7,482 bases of DNA from Aldersonia sp036524855 (GTDB lineage: Bacteria; Actinomycetota; Actinomycetes; Mycobacteriales; Mycobacteriaceae). The notes below the pieces were generated by a model, which ran no database searches, was not told the origin of the DNA, and worked only from the letters and a program-made list of their open reading frames with translations. The position numbers were made by a program, and so were the translations under genes. The stretch spans positions 1 through 7,482 of the forward strand of contig DATDBL010000220.1 of the NCBI GenBank assembly GCA_036524855.1, given 5' to 3'. Shown here one piece after another: positions 1 to 6,009 of this stretch (position 1 is its first letter; every line of letters begins with the position of its first letter).

Positions 1-36
1 CAACGCCCGGCCGACTGTGGCGACATGCTGTCGGAC

Positions 37-807
37 TCAGTTCGTCACAAGCGCGCACGGGCGCCGGTAGCGCTGCACGAAGCGCTGCAGCACGACCGGT
101 GGACAGCTGACATCATGCTGCAGCGCAGCGGCTTTCAGCTCCTCCGCGTCCTCGGGCGCGAAATACCCGTGGTGGGCGTAGACGTCGATGCGGGTGGCAA
201 GACCCGCGGCGTCGAGTTCAGGATGGAACTGCGTCGCATAGGCATTCGCGCCGACCCGGAACGCCTGGACGGGGCACGCCGGCGACGACGCGAGCCTCAC
301 GGCGTGCGGCGGGAGCGTCGTGACCGCCTCCTTGTGCCCGACGAAGGCGTCGAACGTTTCCGGCAGCCCGGCGAAGATCGGATCGGCGCATCCCTCATCC
401 GTGAGGGAAACCGTCACCGCGCCGACGGGTTCGCTGTAGGTGCGGTCGATCGTCGCCCCGACCGCGGTTCCGAGTGTGCCGACGCCGTAGCAGCATCCGA
501 GGAACGGGAAGTCCTGCGCGACGACGGCGTCCAGCAGTGTTGCCAGTTCCCGCTCGACGCGTTGTTGCGTCTCGTCCTTGCGGCAGGGGTCGTCGGTGAC
601 GTTGTACGGGCCGCCGCCGAGGATGATGCCCGACCAGTCCGCGAGTTCGATGGGACCCAACTCGTCGTGGGTCATCCGGATACGTCGCAGGTCGATTTCG
701 TCCAGTCCGGCGAAACGCATGATGGCGAGGTATTCGTCGTCCGCGGCCGCCTCCTCGGCGCGGACCGACAGGAGGAGAAACGGCGCATGCTCGACGTTCG
801 TTCGCAT
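37..807 (-). CDS. Class I glutamine amidotransferase-like protein
   Basis: 256-residue cytoplasmic protein with the fold signatures of the triad (class I) glutamine amidotransferase domain, as in GMP synthase-like stand-alone proteins. Seen: an oxyanion-strand motif GGGPYNV at 64-70, a nucleophile elbow FLGCCYG at 103-108 in which Cys106 fits the G-x-C-x-G position, and FHPELD at 194-199 supplying the His195/Glu197 pair. The triad is therefore complete, so hydrolysis of glutamine or of a gamma-glutamyl bond is plausible; no synthetase domain is fused, and the acceptor is unknown. The ATG at 807 is the only in-frame start that leaves a normal N-terminus; no convincing Shine-Dalgarno sequence precedes it. 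It lies 48 nt after the monooxygenase stop on the same strand, so the two are probably co-transcribed. The family call is firm, the biological role is not. Confidence 0.85.
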   Translation of the reverse strand: MRTNVEHAPFLLLSVRAEEAAADDEYLAIMRFAGLDEIDLRRIRMTHDELGPIELADWSGIILGGGPYNVTDDPCRKDETQQRVERELATLLDAVVAQDFPFLGCCYGVGTLGTAVGATIDRTYSEPVGAVTVSLTDEGCADPIFAGLPETFDAFVGHKEAVTTLPPHAVRLASSPACPVQAFRVGANAYATQFHPELDAAGLATRIDVYAHHGYFAPEDAEELKAAALQHDVSCPPVVLQRFVQRYRRPCALVTN

Positions 808-855
808 CGGTTCGGCCTATCGGTCAGGGGTGACCACAGGCACGATACCGAGTCG

Positions 856-2037
856 TCAGGCGAGCGCGCCGTGAATCTGTGCCGCCGCCCGTCGATGGCT
901 GACGGCCCGGAGGAAGGTCGACAACACCCACGTCATCACGGCGTCGGGCACGAGCGCGGCGGGCCGCAGGGCGGACTCGGCGTGAGAGACCTGCAGCGAG
1001 GTCAACCGTGACACCAGCGCGACCCGCCGCGCGCGCGTCCGCTCATAGTTGCGCAACGCCGGGGCGAGGTCCGTCCCGGACGAGACCGCCCGGCACAGCA
1101 TCATGGTGTCGAGCAGGGCCTGGTTGGTGCCCTGGGCGAGGGTGGGCGGCATCGTGTGGGCCGCGTCGCCGAGCAGAGTGACGGGACCGCGGCCCCACAC
1201 CCGCGGAATCGGGTGCCGGTAGTGCGGAAACGGGGACGGGGCCAAGTCGTCGTCCGTCAGCGTGGCGAGGACGCGGTCCGTGGCGTCGGACCAGCCGGCG
1301 AAGCGAGAGCGGATCATCTCGATCGGGCTCTCCGGCCGGGTCGAGTCCGGCGACCACGGCACGTCGAACCACCACTGCAGGTGTGTGCCGCCCGCCGGCC
1401 ACAGGCCCAGGTTGCCGTGTTCGCCGATGATGATCAGCGCGTCCTGCTCGTCGGCGATCTCCGGCAGCGACACCAGGCCCTGCCAACTGCACCAGCCGGT
1501 CGGTGCGGCGTCATTCGTGGCGACGAGGTCACGGATGGTCGAGTGACGTCCGTCCGCACCGATGACGAGGTCGCCGTCTGCGCTGGTGCCGTCGTCGAAG
1601 TCGACCCGCACGCCGTCGGCGGTCTCGGTCACCGCGATCGCGCGGGCGTTGCACCGGATGCGCTCGGTAGGGAATCGTTCGAGCAGGCGTTCCAGCAGCA
1701 CCCGGCGGGGAACCATCCGGGTGGGTGCGCCGAACCTCCTGGTCACCGCGGCGACGTCGAAGGTCGCGACGCGGCGCCCGGAGGACGTCACCACCCGCAC
1801 GGTCGAGAGTTGCTTGCCCGCATCGCGCATGTCGACGCCCAACTGGTCCAGCACCGTCGCACCGTTGGACCAGATGGTGATCGCCCCGCCGCCGGTGCGT
1901 ACGGCCGGCCCGCGTTCGAAGACGGTGACGTCGTGACCGTCGCGCAGCAGGCCGCGCGCGGCGGAAATCCCGCCGACCCCGGCGCCGATCACCAGGACGC
2001 GCAGCGACCGCTCGTCTCTACCCCGCCAGCTCGCCAT
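856..2037 (-). CDS. FAD-dependent monooxygenase (UbiH/PHBH-type)
   Basis: 393-residue single-component flavoprotein hydroxylase of the p-hydroxybenzoate hydroxylase/UbiH superfamily. These enzymes use NAD(P)H and O2 to insert one oxygen atom into an aromatic or polyene substrate. Seen: N-terminal dinucleotide fold VIGAGVGG at 16-23 ending in VFERG (Glu41), the central DG motif IGADGRHSTIR at 159-169, and the C-terminal GD motif LLGDAAHTMPPTLAQGTNQAL at 288-308, all intact and correctly spaced. The length is usual for the family. The frame stays open for 58 codons upstream, to 2211, but that stretch has no family similarity and overlaps the start of the divergent gene, so the ATG at 2037, 12 residues before the Rossmann strand, is preferred; no strong ribosome site is visible. 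It leads a two-gene unit with the amidotransferase and diverges from the DGPF/ECF42 operon. Substrate not predictable. Confidence 0.88.
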   Translation of the reverse strand: MASWRGRDERSLRVLVIGAGVGGISAARGLLRDGHDVTVFERGPAVRTGGGAITIWSNGATVLDQLGVDMRDAGKQLSTVRVVTSSGRRVATFDVAAVTRRFGAPTRMVPRRVLLERLLERFPTERIRCNARAIAVTETADGVRVDFDDGTSADGDLVIGADGRHSTIRDLVATNDAAPTGWCSWQGLVSLPEIADEQDALIIIGEHGNLGLWPAGGTHLQWWFDVPWSPDSTRPESPIEMIRSRFAGWSDATDRVLATLTDDDLAPSPFPHYRHPIPRVWGRGPVTLLGDAAHTMPPTLAQGTNQALLDTMMLCRAVSSGTDLAPALRNYERTRARRVALVSRLTSLQVSHAESALRPAALVPDAVMTWVLSTFLRAVSHRRAAAQIHGALA

Positions 2038-2112
2038 GCCATCGAGGGTGCACCCGCTGCGGACCGCGCGAAACCCACCGCAGGGGTGGAATCGGCCACC
2101 CGGGTCGATTCG

Positions 2113-2141
2113 TGTCGATTGCGCTGGGTGCCCGTTCGACC
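2113..2141. promoter_or_regulatory. Candidate ECF42-type promoter, readable on both strands
   Basis: On the plus strand TGTCGA (2113-2118) is followed after 18 nt by CGAC (2137-2140). The ECF42 promoter signature I recall from the Streptomyces work is TGTCGA at -35 and CGA/TC at -10, so this fits an autoregulated promoter for the DGPF/ECF42 operon, with a leader of about 45 nt. On the minus strand the same segment reads GGTCGA (2141-2136), 18 nt, CGAC (2117-2114), which would serve the monooxygenase operon. The arms GTCGA/TCGAC form an inverted repeat. The motif is seen; promoter function is inferred, and 18 nt is slightly long for an ECF promoter. Confidence 0.5.
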
Positions 2142-2177
2142 TGAGGATGTGAGGGTCCGAAGGGGATCCGGAAACCG

Positions 2178-2185
2178 AGGGAGGA
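2178..2185 (+). promoter_or_regulatory. Ribosome binding site for the DGPF gene
   Basis: AGGGAGGA lies 6 nt before the GTG at 2192. It is the strongest Shine-Dalgarno sequence in the window and settles the GTG start over the ATG codons at 2201 and 2210, which have none. Confidence 0.8.
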
Positions 2186-2191
2186 CGAAAC

Positions 2192-2611
2192 GTGAAGTAC
2201 ATGCTGATCATGCGCGCGACCGACGAGGGCTACGAGTCGATGAAGAACATCGACTTCAACGAAATGCTCGAGACCATGGGTAAGTTCAACGACGAGTTGA
2301 TTCGCGCGGGCGTGCTGGTCGCGGCGGAGGGTCTCGACGACGCGGCGAAGGGCGTGGTCGTCGACCATTCGTCCGAGACGCCCGTCGTCACCGACGGCCC
2401 GTACGGGGAGACGAAGGAACTCTTCGGCGGCTTCTACATTCTCAACGTGGCCTCCCAGGAGGAGGCCGTCGAGTGGGCGAAGCGGCTGCCGGGGATGGGT
2501 CTCGGATTCAAGACCGAGATTCGCCGGGTGGCGAGCATCGATGAGTTCCCGCAGGACAACGAGTGGATCCAGAGGGAGCGGGCGTGGCGCGAGGCCACGG
2601 GCCAACTCTGA
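2192..2611 (+). CDS. YCII-related DGPF-domain protein (ECF42 partner)
   Basis: 139-residue soluble protein of the YCII-related/DGPF family, a small alpha-beta ferredoxin-like fold. Seen: N-terminal strand MKYMLIMRA typical of the family, then the signature VVTDGPYGETKELFGGFYIL at 65-84 in which DGPY (68-71) is the motif that names the family, and a C-terminal EIRRV strand. GTG start backed by a strong ribosome site. Family knowledge: DGPF proteins are the conserved genomic partners and expression targets of ECF42 sigma factors; their molecular activity is not established, although YCII itself shows weak hydrolytic or dehalogenase-like chemistry. The ECF42 gene follows after 3 nt, implying one transcript and translational coupling. 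The family call is firm; whether this protein is a sensor of the pathway or an effector enzyme cannot be told. Confidence 0.9.
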   Translation: MKYMLIMRATDEGYESMKNIDFNEMLETMGKFNDELIRAGVLVAAEGLDDAAKGVVVDHSSETPVVTDGPYGETKELFGGFYILNVASQEEAVEWAKRLPGMGLGFKTEIRRVASIDEFPQDNEWIQRERAWREATGQL

Positions 2612-2614
2612 GCC

Positions 2615-3874
2615 GTGGCCGACCCCACCGGGCGTGACGCGGTCGCCGCGGTCTGGCGGATCGAGTCGGCGCGAATCGTCGGCGCACTCGCCCGCTACAC
2701 CGGCGACTTCTCGCTCGCCGAGGACCTCGCGCAGGAGGCCTTGGCCGAGGCGCTGGTGACCTGGCCGCGCGACGGCACGCCACGCAACCCGGCGGGGTGG
2801 TTGCTGACGGTCGGTCGGCGGCGCGCGATCGACGTGTTTCGTCGCCGCTCCGCTCTCGACGAGCGATACGCCGCCCTCGCCCGCGACCTGGGCGAGGGCG
2901 GTGCCGACCCCGACGGTGACACCATGCTCTGGGACCCGGACCAGATCGACGACGACGTGCTCGCGCTGATGTTCATCTCGTGCCACCCGAAGCTGTCGCG
3001 GGAGGCGCGGGTGGCGCTGACGTTGCGCGTCGTCGGCGGTCTGACCAGCGATGAGATCGCCAAGGCGTTCCTCGTCCCGACCGCGACCGTGCAGGCGCGG
3101 ATCACCCGCGCGAAGAAGACGCTCGCGGCGGCGCAGGTGCCGTTCGAGGTGCCGACGGGCGAGGACCGGGCGGCGCGGTTGGGGTCGGTGCTCAGCGTCG
3201 TGTACCTGATCTTCACCGAGGGGTCCTCGGCGAGTTCGGGCGCCGACCTGATCCGGCTCGACCTCGCGAGTGAAGCGCTGCGGCTCGCGCGGGTGCTGTC
3301 CCGGCTGATGCCGACCGAGTCGGAGGTGCACGGGCTGCTTGCCTTGCTCGAGCTGACGGCCGCGCGGTTCCCGGCCCGTATCGGTCCGGACGGTGAGCCT
3401 GTGCTCCTCGAACAGCAGAACCGGTCCCGCTGGGATCACGGCGCGATCCGTCGTGGTCGCGCCGCATTGGCCCGGGCCGTCGAGGGAGGCCGTGGCCTCG
3501 GCGCCTACGGCCTGCAGGCGGCGATCGCCGAATGCCACGCCGTCGCGCATTCGGTGCAGGAAACGAACTGGGACCGGATCGCGCTCGTCTACGAGGCACT
3601 CGGGCGGCTCGCGCCCTCACCGATCGTCGACCTCAACCGCGCGGTCGCGGTGTCGATGGCCGACGGCCCGGCGGCGGCGCTGCCCATCGTCGACGAACTG
3701 GCGGCCGCGGGCGCGCTGTCGTCGTCGCACCTGCTCCCGACCGTCCGCGGCGAGTTGCTCGCCCGGATGCAGCGCCCCGACGACGCCCGAGTGGAGTTCG
3801 AGCGGGCCATCGAGTTGTGCGGCAACGATCGCGAGCGCGCGGTGCTGGAGCGCAAGCTCGCCGACTTGGGCTGA
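2615..3874 (+). CDS. ECF42-type RNA polymerase sigma factor with C-terminal TPR-like extension
   Basis: 419 residues, about twice the length of an ordinary ECF sigma factor. Seen: sigma region 2 at about 10-82 with FSLAEDLAQEALAEAL (32-47) and the promoter-melting segment NPAGWLLTVGRRRAID (58-73); region 4 at about 112-172 with the helix-turn-helix LTSDEIAKAFLVPTATVQ (143-160); then the ECF42 (DUF6596) extension beginning SVLSVVYLIFTEG (191-203) and containing LLEQQNRSRWDH (264-275), followed by a helical TPR-like part with SPIVDLNRAVAVSMADGPAAAL (335-356) and HLLPTVRGELL (372-382). Family knowledge: ECF42 factors lack a classical anti-sigma factor, and the extension is needed for activity and thought to carry regulation. 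GTG start 3 nt after the DGPF stop, consistent with coupled translation; no separate Shine-Dalgarno site is evident. No anti-sigma gene or membrane protein lies nearby. Confidence 0.93.
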   Translation: MADPTGRDAVAAVWRIESARIVGALARYTGDFSLAEDLAQEALAEALVTWPRDGTPRNPAGWLLTVGRRRAIDVFRRRSALDERYAALARDLGEGGADPDGDTMLWDPDQIDDDVLALMFISCHPKLSREARVALTLRVVGGLTSDEIAKAFLVPTATVQARITRAKKTLAAAQVPFEVPTGEDRAARLGSVLSVVYLIFTEGSSASSGADLIRLDLASEALRLARVLSRLMPTESEVHGLLALLELTAARFPARIGPDGEPVLLEQQNRSRWDHGAIRRGRAALARAVEGGRGLGAYGLQAAIAECHAVAHSVQETNWDRIALVYEALGRLAPSPIVDLNRAVAVSMADGPAAALPIVDELAAAGALSSSHLLPTVRGELLARMQRPDDARVEFERAIELCGNDRERAVLERKLADLG

Positions 3875-3923
3875 CGGGGTCCCGTAGAGCGAACATAGGA
3901 ATACGAGTAGGCGAATTCTTCGA

Positions 3924-3937
3924 CTTGTATTGACAAG
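3924..3937. promoter_or_regulatory. HutC/PhnF-like GntR operator palindrome
   Basis: CTTGTATTGACAAG is an inverted repeat with perfect 5-nt arms (CTTGT/ACAAG) around 4 nt. It matches from memory the HutC-subfamily sites CTTGTATGTACAAG (Pseudomonas HutC) and TGGTATAGACCA (mycobacterial PhnF). It covers the -35 box of the promoter before the FAD oxidoreductase, the expected place for a repressor. The likely binder is the GntR/UTRA protein encoded at the far end of the cassette; this is inferred. Confidence 0.65.
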
Positions 3938-3958
3938 TGATGTGACGTGCCTCATAAT
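3930..3958 (+). promoter_or_regulatory. Near-consensus sigma70-type promoter, probably leaderless
   Basis: TTGACA (3930-3935), an exact 17-nt spacer, and CATAAT (3953-3958) give a -35/-10 pair with one mismatch to consensus, set in an AT-richer patch. The predicted transcription start falls at 3965-3966, on or next to the A of the ATG, so the mRNA would have no leader. No usable Shine-Dalgarno sequence precedes that ATG, which agrees with leaderless initiation, a common mode in actinobacteria. Confidence 0.75.
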
Positions 3959-3965
3959 TTTAGGC

Positions 3966-5105
3966 ATGCGAAACCTCGGAACCTACGACCTCGTCGTGGT
4001 CGGCGCCGGCATCGTCGGCCTCGCCCACGCCTACCATGCGGTCGAGCGCGGCTTGACCGTCGCCGTCGTCGACCAGGCCACCGGCGTGGCCGGTGCCTCC
4101 GTCCAGAACTTCGGGCACGCCTGCATCACGGCCCAGTCCGGGCCGGCGCGCGAGTTCGCAATCGCCGGGCGTCGGCACTGGCTGGATCTGTCGGCGAAGG
4201 CCGGATTCTGGTCCGCCGAGTCCGGCACGTACTGCGTCGCGCGCCACGCCGACGAGCAGGCGGTGATCGACGCCTTCGCCGCGCTGCGCGGACCGGCCGA
4301 GGTCCGGCAGTTGACCCGGGCCGAGCTGCTCGACGCGGTACCGGTGGCCGACGACCGCGTCACCGGGGGCATGTACCTGCCCGCCGACCTACAGGTCGAT
4401 CCGCGTGCCGCGGCCCCCGCGGTGGCGCGGTGGCTCGCTCGGGCCGGAGTCCAATTCTACTGGCGCACAGCGGCCTGCGGGTTCGACACCGGCCTCGTGC
4501 ACACCTCGCGGGGCACGCTGGCCGCCGAGCACGTCGTGGTCGCGGTCAATCACGACGTCGACCGATTGTTCCCTGAACCCGCCGAACGAGACGGTCTGCT
4601 GCGCTGCCGGCTGCACATGCTGCGCGCCCGCATCGACCTGCCGCGACCGCTGCCCGCGCCGCTGTTCACCGGGTGGTCGCTGCTGCGCTACTCGGCCTTC
4701 GAGGGACTGCCCGGCACCGACGCCGTCGCGCGCCGGCTGAGCGAGGACTACCCCGACCATGTCGCGATCGACCTGCATCAGATGTACACGCCGCAGCCCG
4801 ACGGTTCGATCCTGGTCGGCGACACCCATGTTCGCGAGATCAGCACCGAGCCGTTCCAGAGCGAGCGCGGGTTCGCGACGCTGCTCGAGGAGGCGGCGAT
4901 CCTGTTCGGCACCAACGACATCACCGTCACCGAACGCTGGCAGGGGGTGTACTGCTCGGCGCCGAACACGGAGTTCCTCCTCGAGGAACCGATCCCGGGC
5001 GTGCACGTCGCCACCGTCACCACCGGCATCGGCATGACCACCAGCATGGGACTGGCCGAGCATCGCCTCGCGTCGATCCTCGACCGCGTCCCCGCCACCG
5101 TCTGA
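3966..5105 (+). CDS. FAD-dependent amine oxidoreductase, HpnW-like (TIGR03364 type), aminophosphonate oxidation
   Basis: 379-residue flavoprotein of the DAO (D-amino-acid oxidase-like) fold. Seen: GAGIVG at 13-18 with the acidic strand end VVDQA (Asp36), the ASVQNFGHACI segment (44-54), the LQVDPRAAA strand (142-150) that begins the second FAD/substrate region, PDGSILVGDTH at 278-288, and the C-terminal flavin loop TGIGMTTSMGLAEH at 353-366. This pattern and the downstream phosphonatase-like gene match the TIGR03364 family, whose members sit beside PhnX-like hydrolases; related enzymes oxidise N-methyl-2-aminoethylphosphonate or 2-aminoethylphosphonate to phosphonoacetaldehyde. Likely role: supply the hydrolase with its aldehyde. 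The ATG at 3966 is chosen because the promoter places the transcript start there; the frame extends to a TTG at 3930, but that codon lies inside the -35 box. The exact amine is uncertain. Confidence 0.85.
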   Translation: MRNLGTYDLVVVGAGIVGLAHAYHAVERGLTVAVVDQATGVAGASVQNFGHACITAQSGPAREFAIAGRRHWLDLSAKAGFWSAESGTYCVARHADEQAVIDAFAALRGPAEVRQLTRAELLDAVPVADDRVTGGMYLPADLQVDPRAAAPAVARWLARAGVQFYWRTAACGFDTGLVHTSRGTLAAEHVVVAVNHDVDRLFPEPAERDGLLRCRLHMLRARIDLPRPLPAPLFTGWSLLRYSAFEGLPGTDAVARRLSEDYPDHVAIDLHQMYTPQPDGSILVGDTHVREISTEPFQSERGFATLLEEAAILFGTNDITVTERWQGVYCSAPNTEFLLEEPIPGVHVATVTTGIGMTTSMGLAEHRLASILDRVPATV

Positions 5106-5117
5106 CCCGCAGCAACT

Positions 5118-5141
5118 CCGAAAGACAACCCCGAAAGGCAA
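5118..5141 (+). repeat. Tandem pair carrying the hydrolase ribosome site
   Basis: CCGAAAGACAA (5118-5128) and CCGAAAGGCAA (5131-5141) are near-identical 11-mers with a 13-nt period in the 38-nt gap between the oxidoreductase and hydrolase genes. The second copy contains GAAAGG, 5 nt before the ATG at 5144, and acts as its ribosome binding site. The first copy may be a chance duplication or a standby site. Confidence 0.45.
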
Positions 5142-5143
5142 TC

Positions 5144-5827
5144 ATGACCAGCAACATCGAACTCGTCGTCTTCGACATGGCGGGTACCACCGTGCAGGAC
5201 GCCGGACTCGTCGAACAGTCGTTCCGTGCTGCCGACGCCCACGCCGGCCTGTCGCGCACCGATGCAGACCGTCAGCGGATGCTCGACTACGTCGCGGAGA
5301 CCATGGGACAGTCCAAGATCGTCGTGTTCCGCCACCTCGCCCGTGGCAACGAGGAGCAGGCCCAGGCCGCGAACAAGGAGTTCGAACGGACCTACGCCGC
5401 GCTCGTCGAGGACGGCCACTGCAGCGCGATCCCGGGTGCGGCCGACCTGTTCGCCGACCTGCGCGTCCGCGGCGTGAAGACAGCCCTGACAACCGGATTC
5501 GCGCACGAGACGCAGCTGTCGATTCTCGACGCACTCGGCTGGCGCGACATCGCCGACGTCGTGCTGTGCCCGGGCCCCGGCGTGCGCGGACGCCCGCACC
5601 CGGACATGCCGCTGACCGCGCTGCTGCGCACCCAGACCTCGTCGGTGGGTTCGATGGTCGTCGTGGGTGACACCGCCTCCGACGTCACCAGTGGCCTGCG
5701 TGCCGGTGCGCGGGCGGTGGTCGGTGTGCTCACGGGAGCGCACGACGCCACCCAACTGCGCGACGCCGGCGCCACCCACGTGCTCGACAGCGTCGCCGAC
5801 CTGCCCGCCCTGCTCGACACCCTCTGA
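5144..5827 (+). CDS. Phosphonatase-like HAD hydrolase (PhnX-like, TIGR03351 type)
   Basis: 227-residue HAD-superfamily enzyme closest in motif pattern to phosphonoacetaldehyde hydrolase. Seen: motif I VVFDMAGTT at 8-16, with nucleophile Asp11 and Ala13 where most HAD enzymes have the second Asp (the phosphonatase form DxAGT); cap-domain MGQSK at 54-58, in which Lys58 is the candidate Schiff-base lysine corresponding to Lys53 of Bacillus PhnX; motif II TTG at 116-118; GRPHPDM at 149-155, with Arg150 in place of the usual motif III lysine; and motif IV VVGDTASD at 173-180. These features predict C-P bond cleavage of a 2-oxoethylphosphonate to an aldehyde and phosphate. The ATG at 5144 has a ribosome site and begins right before the first HAD strand; the open frame runs further upstream only as a shadow of the oxidoreductase gene. 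Substrate may be phosphonoacetaldehyde or its hydroxy analogue. Confidence 0.88.
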   Translation: MTSNIELVVFDMAGTTVQDAGLVEQSFRAADAHAGLSRTDADRQRMLDYVAETMGQSKIVVFRHLARGNEEQAQAANKEFERTYAALVEDGHCSAIPGAADLFADLRVRGVKTALTTGFAHETQLSILDALGWRDIADVVLCPGPGVRGRPHPDMPLTALLRTQTSSVGSMVVVGDTASDVTSGLRAGARAVVGVLTGAHDATQLRDAGATHVLDSVADLPALLDTL

Positions 5828-5867
5828 CAGCACCGCCCGAAGTCGATCGCCAACAGCCGATCGCGAC

Positions 5868-5894
5868 GAGGGCCGGCCCACGACCCCGGCCCTC
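5868..5894 (+). terminator. GC-rich hairpin, possible terminator or attenuator
   Basis: GAGGGCCGG (5868-5876) and CCGGCCCTC (5886-5894) form a perfect 9-bp stem with a 9-nt loop, 41 nt after the hydrolase stop. No T-run follows, so it is not a classical intrinsic terminator; U-tract-less hairpins are common in actinobacteria. It could partly end transcription, protect the upstream mRNA, or lower transporter expression. Confidence 0.45.
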
Positions 5895-5947
5895 ACCCAC
5901 CTCGTCTGGTTCACCCTCAGCTCAGGCATCTCGCCGCATTCACCCTC

Positions 5948-5969
5948 CGCCGTTCGGCGTCGAACGGTG
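5948..5969 (+). promoter_or_regulatory. Second inverted repeat before the transporter
   Basis: CCGTTCG (5950-5956) and CGAACGG (5961-5967) are perfect 7-nt arms around GCGT; adding G5949-T5968 and C5948-G5969 extends it to 9 pairs as RNA. It ends about 40 nt before the transporter ATG, so it could be an operator, an mRNA hairpin shaping translation, or a stabilising 5' end after processing. Only the structure is seen. Confidence 0.4.
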
Positions 5970-6009
5970 TCGCTCGCGCTTCTCGCGCCCCCTCCTCAGG
6001 TGAAATACC

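Noticed and set aside
1..26. Possible start of another minus-strand gene (ATG at 26, 10 nt after the amidotransferase stop)
   Set aside because: Only eight codons (MSPQSAGR) are visible before the window edge, with no ribosome site; cannot be supported.
2038..2211. 58-codon N-terminal extension of the monooxygenase
   Set aside because: No family similarity, crosses the promoter region and overlaps the DGPF start; ATG 2037 gives the normal N-terminus just before the Rossmann motif.
2018..3550. 510-residue minus-strand open frame opposite the DGPF and sigma factor genes
   Set aside because: Arg/Pro/His-rich composition, no recognisable motif, and it overlaps two well-supported genes; it is a high-GC antisense shadow. 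The same holds for long minus-strand frames at 5917-7296 and 4778-5929.
3874..3885. ACGGGGTCCCGT after the sigma factor stop as a terminator
   Set aside because: Near-palindrome whose stem could be only 4-5 bp with a 2-4 nt loop, and no T-run; too weak to call.
3930..3965. TTG start extending the FAD oxidoreductase by 12 residues
   Set aside because: The TTG is the first half of the -35 box, so the transcript would begin after it; the extension has no family match.
5844..5863. Two CGATCG hexamers able to pair with each other
   Set aside because: Short self-complementary hexamers are frequent in GC-rich actinobacterial DNA; no further structure supports function.
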